64,000 nucleotides of DNA from CAYQQU01 sp964419545 (lineage in GTDB: Bacteria; Bacteroidota; Bacteroidia; Chitinophagales; Saprospiraceae). The DNA lies in assembly GCA_964419545.1 (NCBI GenBank), contig CAYQQU010000014.1, positions 1 through 64,000 on the forward strand. Direction: 5' to 3'. Position 1 is the first letter of the stretch. Each line of letters begins with the position of its first letter. Below the pieces are notes generated by a model that searched no databases, was not told where the DNA came from, and was given only the letters and a program-made list of their open reading frames with translations. Made by a program: the position numbers and the translations under genes. Shown piece by piece: positions 17,276-25,567 of the stretch.

Positions 17276-18391
17276 ATGAGCAAGTTAAGTTTAGTAGCCC
17301 TATTAGCGCTGGGTATCGTACTCTGGGGATGTTCCGAGGAATACGCCGGAATAGAAGAAAGTGCTGCTCCGCAAGCTGGAGAAACCTTACAACAAGTCGG
17401 CGACCACATTGACGAAGTGGAAGCCATGCTGGCGCAGGAAGCCGTCGAAGTGGAATTCCGCGGCACGACGGTGGTGGTGCCGGCCGGCTCCGTCGACGCT
17501 CTGGCGGACGCTATCGATGAGGCAGGTAACAACGGTCGGGTCATTCTGGCCGCCGGCGATCACTATGAGTCGGGCAGCGTGGTGATCAGCACCCGGGTGC
17601 GCATAGAAGGCGAGCCGGGCGCCGTACTGATCTCCGAGGTCAGCGATCAGGGCTGGAACATGGACCCGGCCCTGCACGTCAAAGACGTCAATAACGTGCG
17701 CATCACCGGCCTGGAGATCCGCTCGGAAAGCGGCGTTGGCAACACGGGGATTTTGGTTGAGGACGGCAGAAGGACGCGTATCGAGAACAACCACATTGAA
17801 GGCTTCGGCTTCGCCATCTGGGTGTACGGCGGCGATAATGTTCGCATCCTGGATAACGTCGCCATCGGTCTGGGCACCGGCTCCTGGTGGGGCATCGTCG
17901 TACAAAAAGGGATCGGTGCAGTGGTGAGAGGAAATGAATCGTCTTTCTTCTGGACCGGCTACTTCTTGAGCGACAAGCGCGGGGCCGCCTATCAGAATGA
18001 AGCGCACGATAATGTCGCAGGCATGTTTCTGTGCACCGCCCAATTCAACTTTTTACCCAGCGGTCAGGCGGTAGTCGCGCCGGAGGCCGCTAACGACTGG
18101 GTTGTGACCGACAATAACTCCTATGGTAATCAAAACAGCGGTTATCAGCTGCAGGACGGTTCCTTCAAAAACCTGGTGGTGCAGAACCGGTCGGATAATA
18201 ATGGCGCTTATGACATCTGGGTGACAGGCCCTTTCCTGAACCCTGACGGGAGCATCCTATTCCCGACAACTTATGAAAATACTATTATCACCGTAGGTGA
18301 ATTCAGCGACTATCTCGTCAAAAAGTGTGGTGAGAATAATAAGGTCATCGGCGGCGTGCTGGTAGATACGACGGTTGATCCTTGTCCGTAG
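17276..18391 (+). CDS. Right-handed parallel beta-helix lipoprotein
   Basis: 371 aa. Lipoprotein signal with lipobox LWGC (C near residue 19). From about residue 85, repeated parallel beta-helix coils are seen: VRITGLEIRSESGVGNTGI, RIENNHIEGFGFAIWV, NVRILDNVAIGLG and VVRGNESSF, as in NosD/pectate-lyase-like right-handed beta-helix proteins. These folds bind or cleave polysaccharides, but no catalytic set is evident. It is predicted to be surface or periplasmic. The ATG follows immediately after MITE-like copy A, so expression may depend on sequence brought by that element. The upstream HTCS could be its regulator (inference from proximity only). Confidence 0.8.
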   Translation: MSKLSLVALLALGIVLWGCSEEYAGIEESAAPQAGETLQQVGDHIDEVEAMLAQEAVEVEFRGTTVVVPAGSVDALADAIDEAGNNGRVILAAGDHYESGSVVISTRVRIEGEPGAVLISEVSDQGWNMDPALHVKDVNNVRITGLEIRSESGVGNTGILVEDGRRTRIENNHIEGFGFAIWVYGGDNVRILDNVAIGLGTGSWWGIVVQKGIGAVVRGNESSFFWTGYFLSDKRGAAYQNEAHDNVAGMFLCTAQFNFLPSGQAVVAPEAANDWVVTDNNSYGNQNSGYQLQDGSFKNLVVQNRSDNNGAYDIWVTGPFLNPDGSILFPTTYENTIITVGEFSDYLVKKCGENNKVIGGVLVDTTVDPCP

Positions 18392-18435
18392 CAATTGACT
18401 GCTTGGGCATCAAAAAACCATATGAATGAATGGTG

Positions 18436-18505
18436 CTCCGGGTGCAGCTTCAAAGTTGCGCCCGGAGTTGTTCGTTGCAGCTCCGGGCGCCGCTTCGAAG
18501 CGGCA
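18436..18505. repeat. CTCCGGG REP-like hairpins
   Basis: A palindrome at 18436-18467 (CTCCGGGTGCA, 10-nt loop region, TGCGCCCGGAG) followed by a second half-copy from 18481 (CTCCGGGCGCCGCTTCGAAG). It resembles the hairpin at 12549-12580. It lies between the beta-helix gene and a convergent small gene, and could act as a terminator, though no T run follows. Confidence 0.75.
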
Positions 18506-18532
18506 GCCACCGTTACAACCCAATCAGCTGCG

Positions 18533-18802
18533 CTACCGCCGCCCGGGATGATCCTGGGTCTTCAGGAACAGCAAAAAGAGGATGATCGCACCGGAAGAAA
18601 AAATCTGATCCCGGAAAACCGAGCCGTTCGCCGCGTCGAGCAGCAACCAACCCGCCAAAAGTCCCAGCCCCGCAGCCGGAAAAAACCAGGCTTTCCAATC
18701 TTGCGGGCGCTCCCGGGCATTCTCCGGAAACCTTTCCACCTTCGTACCGATCCGCAAGGCCCGACTGCGGTCGGGCGGATTATGCTCTGTTGCTTTCGAC
18801 AT
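18533..18802 (-). CDS. Small membrane protein, hypothetical
   Basis: 89 aa with a hydrophilic Arg-rich N-terminus and two predicted membrane helices (WFFPAAGLGLLAGWLLL and SGAIILFLLFL). The hairpin-like layout resembles many small uncharacterised inner-membrane proteins. It is divergent from the LysR gene, so the regulator could control it, as LysR proteins often act on a divergent neighbour. An overlapping opposite-strand frame (18395-18817) lacks these features. Moderate confidence that it is real. Confidence 0.5.
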   Translation of the reverse strand: MSKATEHNPPDRSRALRIGTKVERFPENARERPQDWKAWFFPAAGLGLLAGWLLLDAANGSVFRDQIFSSGAIILFLLFLKTQDHPGRR

Positions 18803-18888
18803 GCTTATCTTTTTTGACCGGTCAAAAGTGAAATAATTTTTTCATTTGTTTTTATTTATATTTACAATGATAAGCATAATGAAAGTTT

Positions 18889-19812
18889 ATGGATTTTACG
18901 CTTCACCAATTGAAGGTCTTCCTTAAAGTAATAGAAAACCAGAGTATTACGAAGGCATCGGAAGAGCTCAATCTCACTCAGCCCGCCGTTTCCATTCAGC
19001 TGAAAAAACTGCAGGATCAATTTCCCATTCCCCTCACCGAGGTGATCGGTCGGACGTTATACGTCACCGATTTTGGCAAAGAGATCGCCAAAGCGGCGCA
19101 GCGCATCCTGAACGAAGTAGACGCGATCAATTACCAAACCCTGGCCTACAAAAACCAGCTGGCGGGACGACTGAGGATATCCGTCGCTTCGACCGGCAAA
19201 TACGTGATGCCCTACTTTTTATCGGGATTTATGCGCAAAAACCGCGGCGTAGACCTGAGTATGGACGTGACCAATAAAACTTTTGTGGTAAAGAGCCTGG
19301 AACAAAACGAGGTCGATTTTTCCCTGGTCTCGGTGGTGCCGGATCAGTTAAAAACGAACCGGGTAGAATTGTTAGCCAATAAATTATTCCTGATCGGTAG
19401 CCCTAAGCTTAGTTTGGGGAAGGATGTCCCGGTGCGCAAGATTTTTGAAACCTATCCTTTACTCTACCGCGAACCTGGTTCTGCTACCCGCCACGCGATG
19501 GAAACATTTATCGCGGCCAACGACCTGCCGACGTACAAAAAGATGGAGCTCACCTCTAACGAAGCCTTAAAACAGGCGGTGATCGCCGGCCTGGGCTATT
19601 CCATCATGCCGCTGATCGGCATTAAGAACGAATTGCGCAACGGCGACCTGGAGATCACGCCCTTCCAAGGGCTCCCTATCGTCACCCATTGGAATCTTAT
19701 TTGGCTGAAAGCTAAAAAATTGTCGCCGGTGGCGCTGGCCTTTTTGGAGTATGTCCGCTCTGAAAAGGAGAAGATAATAGCAGAGAATTTTTATTGGGTG
19801 GAAAAGCACTAG
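18889..19812 (+). CDS. LysR-family transcriptional regulator
   Basis: 307 aa. N-terminal winged helix-turn-helix (about 1-62: FTLHQLKVFLKVIENQSITK, then LNLTQPAVSIQLKKLQDQF), a linker helix, and a periplasmic-binding-protein-like effector domain (about 92-300, GRLRISVASTGKYVMPYFLSG). Length is normal for the family. It has an AT-rich promoter region (18825-18888). The divergent partner is the small membrane protein at 18533-18802. The effector is unknown. Confidence 0.92.
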   Translation: MDFTLHQLKVFLKVIENQSITKASEELNLTQPAVSIQLKKLQDQFPIPLTEVIGRTLYVTDFGKEIAKAAQRILNEVDAINYQTLAYKNQLAGRLRISVASTGKYVMPYFLSGFMRKNRGVDLSMDVTNKTFVVKSLEQNEVDFSLVSVVPDQLKTNRVELLANKLFLIGSPKLSLGKDVPVRKIFETYPLLYREPGSATRHAMETFIAANDLPTYKKMELTSNEALKQAVIAGLGYSIMPLIGIKNELRNGDLEITPFQGLPIVTHWNLIWLKAKKLSPVALAFLEYVRSEKEKIIAENFYWVEKH

Positions 19813-19817
19813 CATGC

Positions 19818-19852
19818 ACGGCTTTTCTTGATTTAGTGATAACTTGAACCTC
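19818..19852 (-). pseudogene. Scar of an Rpn-type nuclease gene
   Basis: Read on the minus strand this encodes VQVITKSRKA, identical to a segment of the intact Rpn-type protein at 20584-21522 (EKVQVITKSRKAMGIEEA), with most bases matching. It begins just after the LysR stop and abuts the IS3-family relic, so it is a fragment left by rearrangement. Confidence 0.7.
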
Positions 19853-19857
19853 ATTAT

Positions 19858-20052
19858 CACACCCTTCGCCTGTTCCTCTGGATGAAGTTCTACCGTGATG
19901 CGAGGACTACCGTACGTACGTTTACTTCGCTGGTGGATGCGGCGGATCTTTTCGGTATACGCTTCGTTCTATATAATTCGTCTGGACGGTTCACTTTTCA
20001 GCCATTTATAGTAGCCGCTGCTGCTGACTCCTAATACCTTATCCATTTTCTC
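19858..20052 (-). pseudogene. IS3-family transposase (orfB) relic
   Basis: On the minus strand one frame encodes SEKMDKVLGVSSSGYYKWLK and, after an in-frame TAG at 19969-19971, EKIRRIHQRSKRTYGSPRIT then VELHPEEQ. This is the start of an IS3/IS150-type OrfB, including the HTH_21 region and the YGSPRI signature. The DDE catalytic core is missing. The 5' side is cut by the palindromic element at 20053-20216 and the 3' side runs into an Rpn scar, so it is a dead remnant. Confidence 0.85.
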
Positions 20053-20216
20053 AGAGCTTGTTTGGAGGTAGTCATTTTGGCTGCAAAACCCAGCTTTTGG
20101 AACCTCCCTGTGGCATTTTTCCGGCCCGTAGCGCTGCTATGAGCCGGAAAAATCCCTTCGGGAGAACCCAAAATCTGAGTTTTTCGCTTCAAAAGCACTA
20201 CCTCCAAACAAGCTCT
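20053..20216. mobile_element. Palindromic non-autonomous element with 20-bp terminal inverted repeats
   Basis: 164 bp with perfect 20-bp ends (AGAGCTTGTTTGGAGGTAGT and its reverse complement). Inside, a second nested inverted repeat (ATTTTTCCGGC ... GCCGGAAAAAT) makes much of the element self-complementary. It has no coding capacity. It sits immediately upstream of codon SEK of the IS3 orfB relic, consistent with insertion into that gene. No clear target duplication was seen. Confidence 0.85.
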
Positions 20217-20387
20217 CAATGGGAAACCAGCGATTCTGGGTTTGAAACATTGTTGTGTTCACGTCCTAGCAGGATAAACTATCGGTAGAATATTTTGCAC
20301 GCAGTGATTGCCTTGCCGGAGGTACGGAATAGGAAAGATGGCAAGGATGGAGCGTATACTCCGTACTGCCGGCACGGAAGTCCCTTA
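20217..20387. other. Intergenic remnant region
   Basis: About 170 bp between two non-autonomous elements. Only short frames broken by stops are present on both strands. It contains a near-palindrome around GGAGCGTATACTCCGTACTGCC. Probably decayed mobile DNA, but I cannot assign a family. Confidence 0.5.
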
Positions 20388-20478
20388 TGGTGTGTAACTC
20401 CTGTTTTGTATTGAAGGTCAATTGCTTAAATGTGGTTTTCAGCAGAAATTTTTTATGAGGAACTCGTGTTACACACCA
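20388..20478. mobile_element. MITE-like element, copy B
   Basis: A 91-bp non-coding element with the same inverted termini as 17147-17269 (TGGTGTGTAAC / GTTACACACCA). The interior is shorter and diverged but keeps related words (TTTTCAG, AAATTTTTTA). No clear target duplication. Confidence 0.75.
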
Positions 20479-20550
20479 ACCTTTCGAAACAATCTACCAA
20501 CATTTTGCGCCTCCGGCGCTGCGAATTAAAAAATACTTACTGCCAAAGTG

Positions 20551-20587
20551 GATTTGCAATAGAAGCAAGCTCCAAACCTGCTCTTAC
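20551..20587. repeat. 37-bp repeat at the 3' end of the Rpn-type gene
   Basis: Matches 59624-59660 at 33 of 37 positions (GATTTGCAA.AGAAGCAAGC...). It spans the stop codon and 3' flank of the Rpn-type gene, so the distant copy may mark where a related gene once lay. Confidence 0.75.
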
Positions 20588-21522
20588 TCCTCTTCCTCCT
20601 CACTGATTTCCGCCATCACCGCCAGCACCTTCTCCAGCGGCATATCAGCCAGAAAGGCGATGTCTTCCGGGGACAGGTCCCGTTCTAGGCCGCGAGCGAC
20701 GACAATATGCTCTTTTTTATCCATGCCTTTTACCAGGCCTTCTTCACGACCTTCTTCACGACCTTTCGCTTCCGCCTTTGTCTTCACCTCATGCAAAATA
20801 GCTTCTTCGATTCCCATGGCTTTACGAGATTTAGTGATAACCTGAACCTTCTCTTCAAATCTTTTGTAAAATGACTCTTCTCCAAAATTCGTGTAAAATT
20901 TTATGAAATTCAACAGCTTCCTGACCTTTTCCTTGCCAATGTTTTGTTGAAACAAATAACGCACCAGCTTCGTTTTCACCGCCAATAAGTCCCAATCGCT
21001 TTTGGCCTTATCTACCAACTCCCGCCGGGCTACTTCCAAAGCGAGACCGAAAATATTGTCTTCTTGCAATAGTTTTTCCCGCCCTTTTCCCACCAAAGAA
21101 AAAGCGCGAAACTTGTAATAAAATGCCGTATCCACAAACGACTCCCGGTATTCCGAAACGTGGTTGTTCGGATCGGCGTCTGTGTAAATGGCCAGCGCGG
21201 CTAAGCGTTGTTGATATCGATCGTAAATCCGGTACCCATATTGAAACATGCGCCTAGCGAACCCCGGATCACTGTACCCCTGCACTTCTACGTGGACCAG
21301 GAACCACTGCTCTTCCCCGCTCACCAGCCACGCCTTGATCAGTTTGTCGGCGTGCCGCCGGCCGGATTCCGAGGGTGGCGAGAGCTGATCCAGTTCTTTG
21401 TCAAGAAAATCGAAGCCCTTTGCAAAATCGATCCGCTCCACCAAATCCGGATAGAAATACCGAAGGAATTCTTCGATCAGGTCTTCGATGATGGCTTTCC
21501 AGAGGGTGTCCTTGCTGACCAT
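20584..21522 (-). CDS. Rpn-family PD-(D/E)XK nuclease/putative transposase
   Basis: 312 aa. The N-terminal 130 residues look like the PD-(D/E)XK core of Rpn/YhgA-like proteins: FLDKELDQL, HADKLIKAWL, then FLVHVEVQGYSDPGF with the acidic/Gln catalytic positions. The middle is helical. The C-terminus has a charged GREEGREEGLVKGMDKKE stretch and a poly-Glu tail, typical of the family. Such proteins promote recombination or act as DNases, some in phage defence. It is surrounded by relics and non-autonomous elements; fragments of relatives lie at 19818-19852 and perhaps 59624-59660. Lower GC than its neighbours, consistent with transfer. Confidence 0.85.
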   Translation of the reverse strand: MVSKDTLWKAIIEDLIEEFLRYFYPDLVERIDFAKGFDFLDKELDQLSPPSESGRRHADKLIKAWLVSGEEQWFLVHVEVQGYSDPGFARRMFQYGYRIYDRYQQRLAALAIYTDADPNNHVSEYRESFVDTAFYYKFRAFSLVGKGREKLLQEDNIFGLALEVARRELVDKAKSDWDLLAVKTKLVRYLFQQNIGKEKVRKLLNFIKFYTNFGEESFYKRFEEKVQVITKSRKAMGIEEAILHEVKTKAEAKGREEGREEGLVKGMDKKEHIVVARGLERDLSPEDIAFLADMPLEKVLAVMAEISEEEEE

Positions 21523-21877
21523 GAGCGCGATTTCCCAGCAAGATACATAAAAATCCTGTTTAAAACAAAATAGTTCAAACTTTTTATTTTAATTCGAGAG
21601 GGGTGTTTCGATACCACAGTTCCCGTTTGACCGCTTACCGGTCTGACCGGTACAGAAAAGGACGAATGACACCTACCTACGCTAAAGCTTCGGCAGGTAA
21701 AATCGACGAACCTCCAAACTACAAAGCAGTCGCTCGGGCTGCTTCGCTGCTTCACCCACCAAATGTTTGTCAATTATCATTGGTACTTCACTGGGAGACC
21801 TTCCCAAAGAAAAGCTGACATCCCCTCCCGACCCTGCATCGGGGCCCCGAGCCGTATACCTTGCACCGCGCACCGCC
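21523..21877. other. Intergenic region, no supported gene
   Basis: About 355 bp between the Rpn-type gene and ravA. Overlapping short frames occur on both strands, but none has family features, a credible start or a downstream partner. A small inverted stretch (ACCGGTCTGACCGGT, near 21638-21652) is present. It may be decayed DNA. Confidence 0.5.
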
Positions 21878-23443
21878 TCATTCCAAACTCGCATAAGCAT
21901 ACTGCACCTTCTCCAGCCGCAGCTTCAGCCCATTCAGCGCCTCCTTCACCTCATTCAGGTTCGCTTTGACGATCTCGCTGTGGCGGCGCAGCACGAACAG
22001 GTTTTCATCCAGATGGTTTAGCTCGCTGGGCGCGTGCTCGCGTACGCCCGCCAATTGTTGGTCGATGTATTTTTCGAGGCGCTGGTAGCGTTCGTCCCAG
22101 TGTTGGGCGACGATGCGGTGCGGTTTTTTGTAGATCACTTCGGTGCGTTCCGTCTTCTCGGTGCGCAGGCGGTAGGTGTATTGGATGGAATTAAAAAAGA
22201 CGTCCACGGTGTGTTCCGCGGGGTTTTTCTGGACTTGCAGGCGGTTGACCAGGTTGAAGTCGGCGTCGTAGAGGTTGGTCACCGCCGGCGACTCGGTATT
22301 GAGCTGTAAAAATTGCTTGATGGGCAGGTAAAGCCCTTCGAACTGGTTATCTTCTTTCAGCAACTGGTAGTATTCATCCCTGATCGGCAGTGGCCGTTCT
22401 CCGGTGACGGTATGCTTCACTTTGATCTCTTCCTCCACATCCTGTTCAAAATCTTCGATCTCGCGGCGCAGCATCTGCAGGTTGACGGCCATGGAGTAGC
22501 CGTGTTTGCGGATGGCTTCGTTGACGATGTGCTGGATGGTCTCGCGCTGGGTCGGTTTGCTCCACAGGCATTCGATCATCAGGAAGCAGTCCATCAGGTC
22601 GACCTGGCGGCGTCCGTTGAGGAAGGCGGAGGTGCGCAGCAGCCGGATGATCTTTTTCCAGCGGCGGTCGTAGATGCGGATCTGGTCGTCGGCGTTGTTG
22701 GGGCGTTGGTTGTGCTCGTCGAGTCTGATCTTCACCACCTGGATGGTGTTGAGTACTTCGGCGGGTACGGCTACCTGATCGATGCGCTCGTCCCAGTCGT
22801 TCATTTCTCCTTCGCTGATCTTTGCCGTTTCCGGGAGGTTGTCCTGGTAGACGTCATTGGTATCGACGATCATCTCCAGAAAGTTTTTGAACTGCCGGAT
22901 GTTGCCTAGTTCCAGGCGCAGGAGGAAGCGGTCCCAGATGGGATCGAGGCTGTGGTTGCGGGGCGGCAGTTCGTTGGAAGCGGTGATGATGCCGCGGATA
23001 TTGACGCGCATATCCTGGTCGCCGTTGCGGTAGACTTTTTCGTTGAGGATGGTGAGCAGCGCGTTCTGGATGGCGGGCCCGGCTTTCCAGATCTCATCGA
23101 GGAACACGATGTTGGCCCCGGGCAGGTAGCGATCGGTGAGGCGTTCGTATTTGTCTTCTTCCTTGAGCTTCTTGATGGAAATAGGCCCGAAGATCTCGTC
23201 GGGGGTACTGAATTTGCTCATCAGGTATTCAAAAGAAGTACCGTCGCGAAAAGCGTACTTGAGGCGGCGGGCGATGAGGCTCTTGCCCACGCCGGGGGGG
23301 CCCAGAAGGAAGATGCTTTCCCCGGCGACGGCGCTGAGCAAGGCCAACTTAACAGCCTGCTCGCGTTCATAGAGGCCCCGGCACAGGCCGGCGAGCAGCG
23401 CTTCCACTTTGTTGCGTACTGAAATATCGATGGTGGTGCTCAT
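21878..23443 (-). CDS. ravA: MoxR-type AAA+ ATPase of the RavA family
   Basis: 521 aa from the ATG at 23443 (MSTTIDISVRNKVEALLAGL); the open frame continues to 23509 but those residues are not family-like. Walker A GPPGVGKS (48-55), Walker B IVFLDEIWK (112-120), sensor 1 ASNELP (155-160) and the RavA-specific stretch FSTPDEIFGPISIKKLK are present. So is the lid region YDRRWKKIIRLLRTSAFLNG, matching E. coli RavA as I recall it. The C-terminal third is coiled. RavA is a hexameric ATPase working with the VWA protein ViaA; the likely partner is at 10864-12510, 9.4 kb away on the same strand, not adjacent as in E. coli. Confidence 0.88.
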   Translation of the reverse strand: MSTTIDISVRNKVEALLAGLCRGLYEREQAVKLALLSAVAGESIFLLGPPGVGKSLIARRLKYAFRDGTSFEYLMSKFSTPDEIFGPISIKKLKEEDKYERLTDRYLPGANIVFLDEIWKAGPAIQNALLTILNEKVYRNGDQDMRVNIRGIITASNELPPRNHSLDPIWDRFLLRLELGNIRQFKNFLEMIVDTNDVYQDNLPETAKISEGEMNDWDERIDQVAVPAEVLNTIQVVKIRLDEHNQRPNNADDQIRIYDRRWKKIIRLLRTSAFLNGRRQVDLMDCFLMIECLWSKPTQRETIQHIVNEAIRKHGYSMAVNLQMLRREIEDFEQDVEEEIKVKHTVTGERPLPIRDEYYQLLKEDNQFEGLYLPIKQFLQLNTESPAVTNLYDADFNLVNRLQVQKNPAEHTVDVFFNSIQYTYRLRTEKTERTEVIYKKPHRIVAQHWDERYQRLEKYIDQQLAGVREHAPSELNHLDENLFVLRRHSEIVKANLNEVKEALNGLKLRLEKVQYAYASLE

Positions 23444-23637
23444 ATGCAGTTTATTCCCGGCAGCGTTGCATGTTGCTGCTTTTGAATCAAAATGCCTGAG
23501 CAGCCGCATTGTTCAAATTACCTATGCTTCCTGATGCTCCCGCACTGGTAGGCGAAGAAAGGCAGCTTTACCCGACCCTTTCGCAAAATAATCCGGGCAA
23601 GGGCAGGAATATTGCGGTTCTTTCCGAAGAAGGGATA

Positions 23638-24174
23638 TCATCTGCGCCACCATTGATCGTTCTCCTCGCCGAAGTCGGGCCGGCGCAGGCCGTCTTCTTC
23701 GATGTAATGCCGGCGCACCAGTTCGTCGACGGTCGCCTTGCGAATATGGAGCACCGTGCCGGCAAAATGAAGGGTTCTGCCGGCCATGGCGTGGTTGAAA
23801 TCCACCTTGACGGCATGGTCGTCCCAGCTCAGGATGCGGCCGTTATGGGCTTCGCCGAGGTCGTCGGTGAGGGTGACGCAGTTGCCTTTGATCAGAAAAT
23901 TTTCGCCCAGCCCCTGAAAAGCGGAGCGAGGCACATCGATGATGTTACCGGCCTCTACCGGACCGTAAGCTTCTTCCGGAGGGAGAGTGAAGGCAAAAGA
24001 ATCGTCGGCCGCCAGACCATAGAGATTGGCTTCGAAGGCCGGCAGCAGTTTATCAGTCCCGAACAAAAACTTAAACGGGTAGTTGACGTCCATGCGCTCC
24101 ATCAGTTCTCCCCGGGGGCCCCCTTCGCGCAATTCGTAGGTGATGGTGATGACGTTGTGTTCTTCGACGATCAT
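23638..24174 (-). CDS. slyD: FKBP-type peptidyl-prolyl isomerase, SlyD-like
   Basis: 178 aa. It starts with VITITYELREGG; the FKBP strands and insert-in-flap region are recognisable (LFGTDKLLPAFEANLYGL, EEAYGPVEAGNI, VDFNHAMAGRTLHF). It lacks a signal peptide and so acts as a cytoplasmic prolyl isomerase and chaperone. The C-terminus is charged but not the His-rich metal tail of enterobacterial SlyD, so nickel binding is not expected from sequence. Same strand as ravA but separated by about 200 bp. Confidence 0.9.
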   Translation of the reverse strand: MIVEEHNVITITYELREGGPRGELMERMDVNYPFKFLFGTDKLLPAFEANLYGLAADDSFAFTLPPEEAYGPVEAGNIIDVPRSAFQGLGENFLIKGNCVTLTDDLGEAHNGRILSWDDHAVKVDFNHAMAGRTLHFAGTVLHIRKATVDELVRRHYIEEDGLRRPDFGEENDQWWRR

Positions 24175-24227
24175 AGCCTGGTCTTTGCATAGGTAACCAG
24201 GGGCGTTTGCCTTTTGTTTAACCCGGA

Positions 24228-25247
24228 TCAGGTCGCGTGACCAAAACGTCGCCGCAGGTGATCACCCAGTCCCCAGCGTTGCGCTCGCCGGTGCTGTCGC
24301 GTTTCGGTTGTTCCGAGGTGTTGTTTGGCGAAAGCGGTGAGGTGAACCGGGCTGTTTTCCGCTGCAAGCAAGGCTGCTCCGAGCTGCTCGCTATCGTAAC
24401 GCAGGTCTTCCCCGATACCGGCCGGCTGGTTGCGGCTCACTTCCGGGGTGCGCGCCAGCGACGCCAGGAAGGTCCGGCCTTCGGTTAATGGATCATTAGC
24501 TCCGGCTGCCTCTTCTTTTTCCCCGATCGCTTCGATCGCGTGGCTGCGCACGAGTTTTTCGTGCAGATGCCGGTAGGCGTCGGCCCGCGATATGTAATCA
24601 AGCCCTGACACCTGGCCGTTGAGCAGGACCACCAGGCCTTTCTGTCCGGGCAGCAAGGGGAAGGCGGCCAGGTAGCCGGCCAGGTCGTCCTCTTTCTGCG
24701 TATAGGCGTCGCGCATGGCCTGGGTCGGCGAGTGGGTGCCCAGCTTGGCGTGGAAAGCGCGCACGTCGCCCCAAACTTCCGACTGGCCGGCGTCGTAGCG
24801 CATCTCCGCCATGACTTTCTTACGAAGCCGCTCGCTTTTGCGATAGCGCGACTTGGAAGACATGACCACCCCGGAGTCCTGGAATTGGCGCCGGGCGTAG
24901 CGCCAGCGTCCCTGTTCCGTGCAGCTCACCGGAATGACGGTCTCGGAATGCGCCGCCAGCAACAGGCTGGTATTGACGATGCGATTTTGCTTGGCGCCCA
25001 CCAGCTCTTCTCCGTCGATGAGCAAAACGGGCTGATCGGCCCGGTTGATTACTTTCAGATTGGGCACCGAGCCGGCTTCGCTGACTTCCGTGATCTCGGC
25101 CGCTTCGCGGGCCAGCGCTTCTTTCAGGCTCAGGTACGCCAGGCCGTTTTCAGGGCCATCCAGGATGGGGAGCACCGTTAAATTCCGGTGCTGCTGAACG
25201 GATTCCAGGCTTATTTGTTCACATAGCTTTTGCAGGGCTTCTCTCAT
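24228..25247 (-). CDS. ARPP-1-like domain protein (DUF6569-type)
   Basis: 339 aa, no signal peptide. The N-terminal half (LTVLPILDG, LSLKEALA, VPNLKVINRADQPVLLIDGEELVGAKQNRIVNTSLLL, IPVSCTEQGRW) matches the ARPP-1 family, a domain found near ADP-ribosylglycohydrolase and rhodanese-phosphatase genes in other genomes. No such neighbours are visible here. The enzymatic role is not established. The C-terminal part (SELGxxLRR-like tail) is basic. The start at 25247 fits the conserved N-terminus. Confidence 0.75.
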   Translation of the reverse strand: MREALQKLCEQISLESVQQHRNLTVLPILDGPENGLAYLSLKEALAREAAEITEVSEAGSVPNLKVINRADQPVLLIDGEELVGAKQNRIVNTSLLLAAHSETVIPVSCTEQGRWRYARRQFQDSGVVMSSKSRYRKSERLRKKVMAEMRYDAGQSEVWGDVRAFHAKLGTHSPTQAMRDAYTQKEDDLAGYLAAFPLLPGQKGLVVLLNGQVSGLDYISRADAYRHLHEKLVRSHAIEAIGEKEEAAGANDPLTEGRTFLASLARTPEVSRNQPAGIGEDLRYDSEQLGAALLAAENSPVHLTAFAKQHLGTTETRQHRRAQRWGLGDHLRRRFGHAT

Positions 25248-25567
25248 GTTGACAAGCTTTTGGTGAAGAAAAAGAGCTTAGTATGACAGGGTAATGGGGT
25301 GTTGACTAGGGGGTGTCCGGAAAATAAACCGAACATCCTTAAAAACCGGACTCGCCCGAAAATAGTTTCCTTTGGTTGGATAAAAAAAGAATTTTATTTT
25401 TTGAATAAGTGATGCCGCCATTTATCGTGGGTGGGACTTCCCGGTTCAAACGAAGCGGAAAGCCGGCCGCTGCGGTCACGGGGAATTAAAATTTTCCTAA
25501 AGCCGCCGGGTCCGGTGAATAAAACAGGCGGCAGCGGCGTTTTTAAGCAAAAGCAACGAAAACCATG
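25248..25567. other. Divergent intergenic region
   Basis: 320 bp between the ARPP-1-like gene and the lolA-like gene, with an AT-rich core (25378-25410) likely to hold both promoters. No exact TAnnTTTG box with correct spacing was found. No gene seen. Confidence 0.5.

Noticed and set aside
18395..18817. 140-aa plus-strand frame
   Set aside because: It lacks any family or membrane pattern and covers a REP hairpin; the opposite 89-aa frame has two clear membrane helices.
19882..20034. Short plus-strand frame starting MKFYRDARTT
   Set aside because: It is the antisense of the IS3 orfB relic, which explains the sequence better.
21477..21900. Short overlapping frames between the Rpn-type gene and ravA
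   Set aside because: No family features and mutually overlapping; treated as non-coding.
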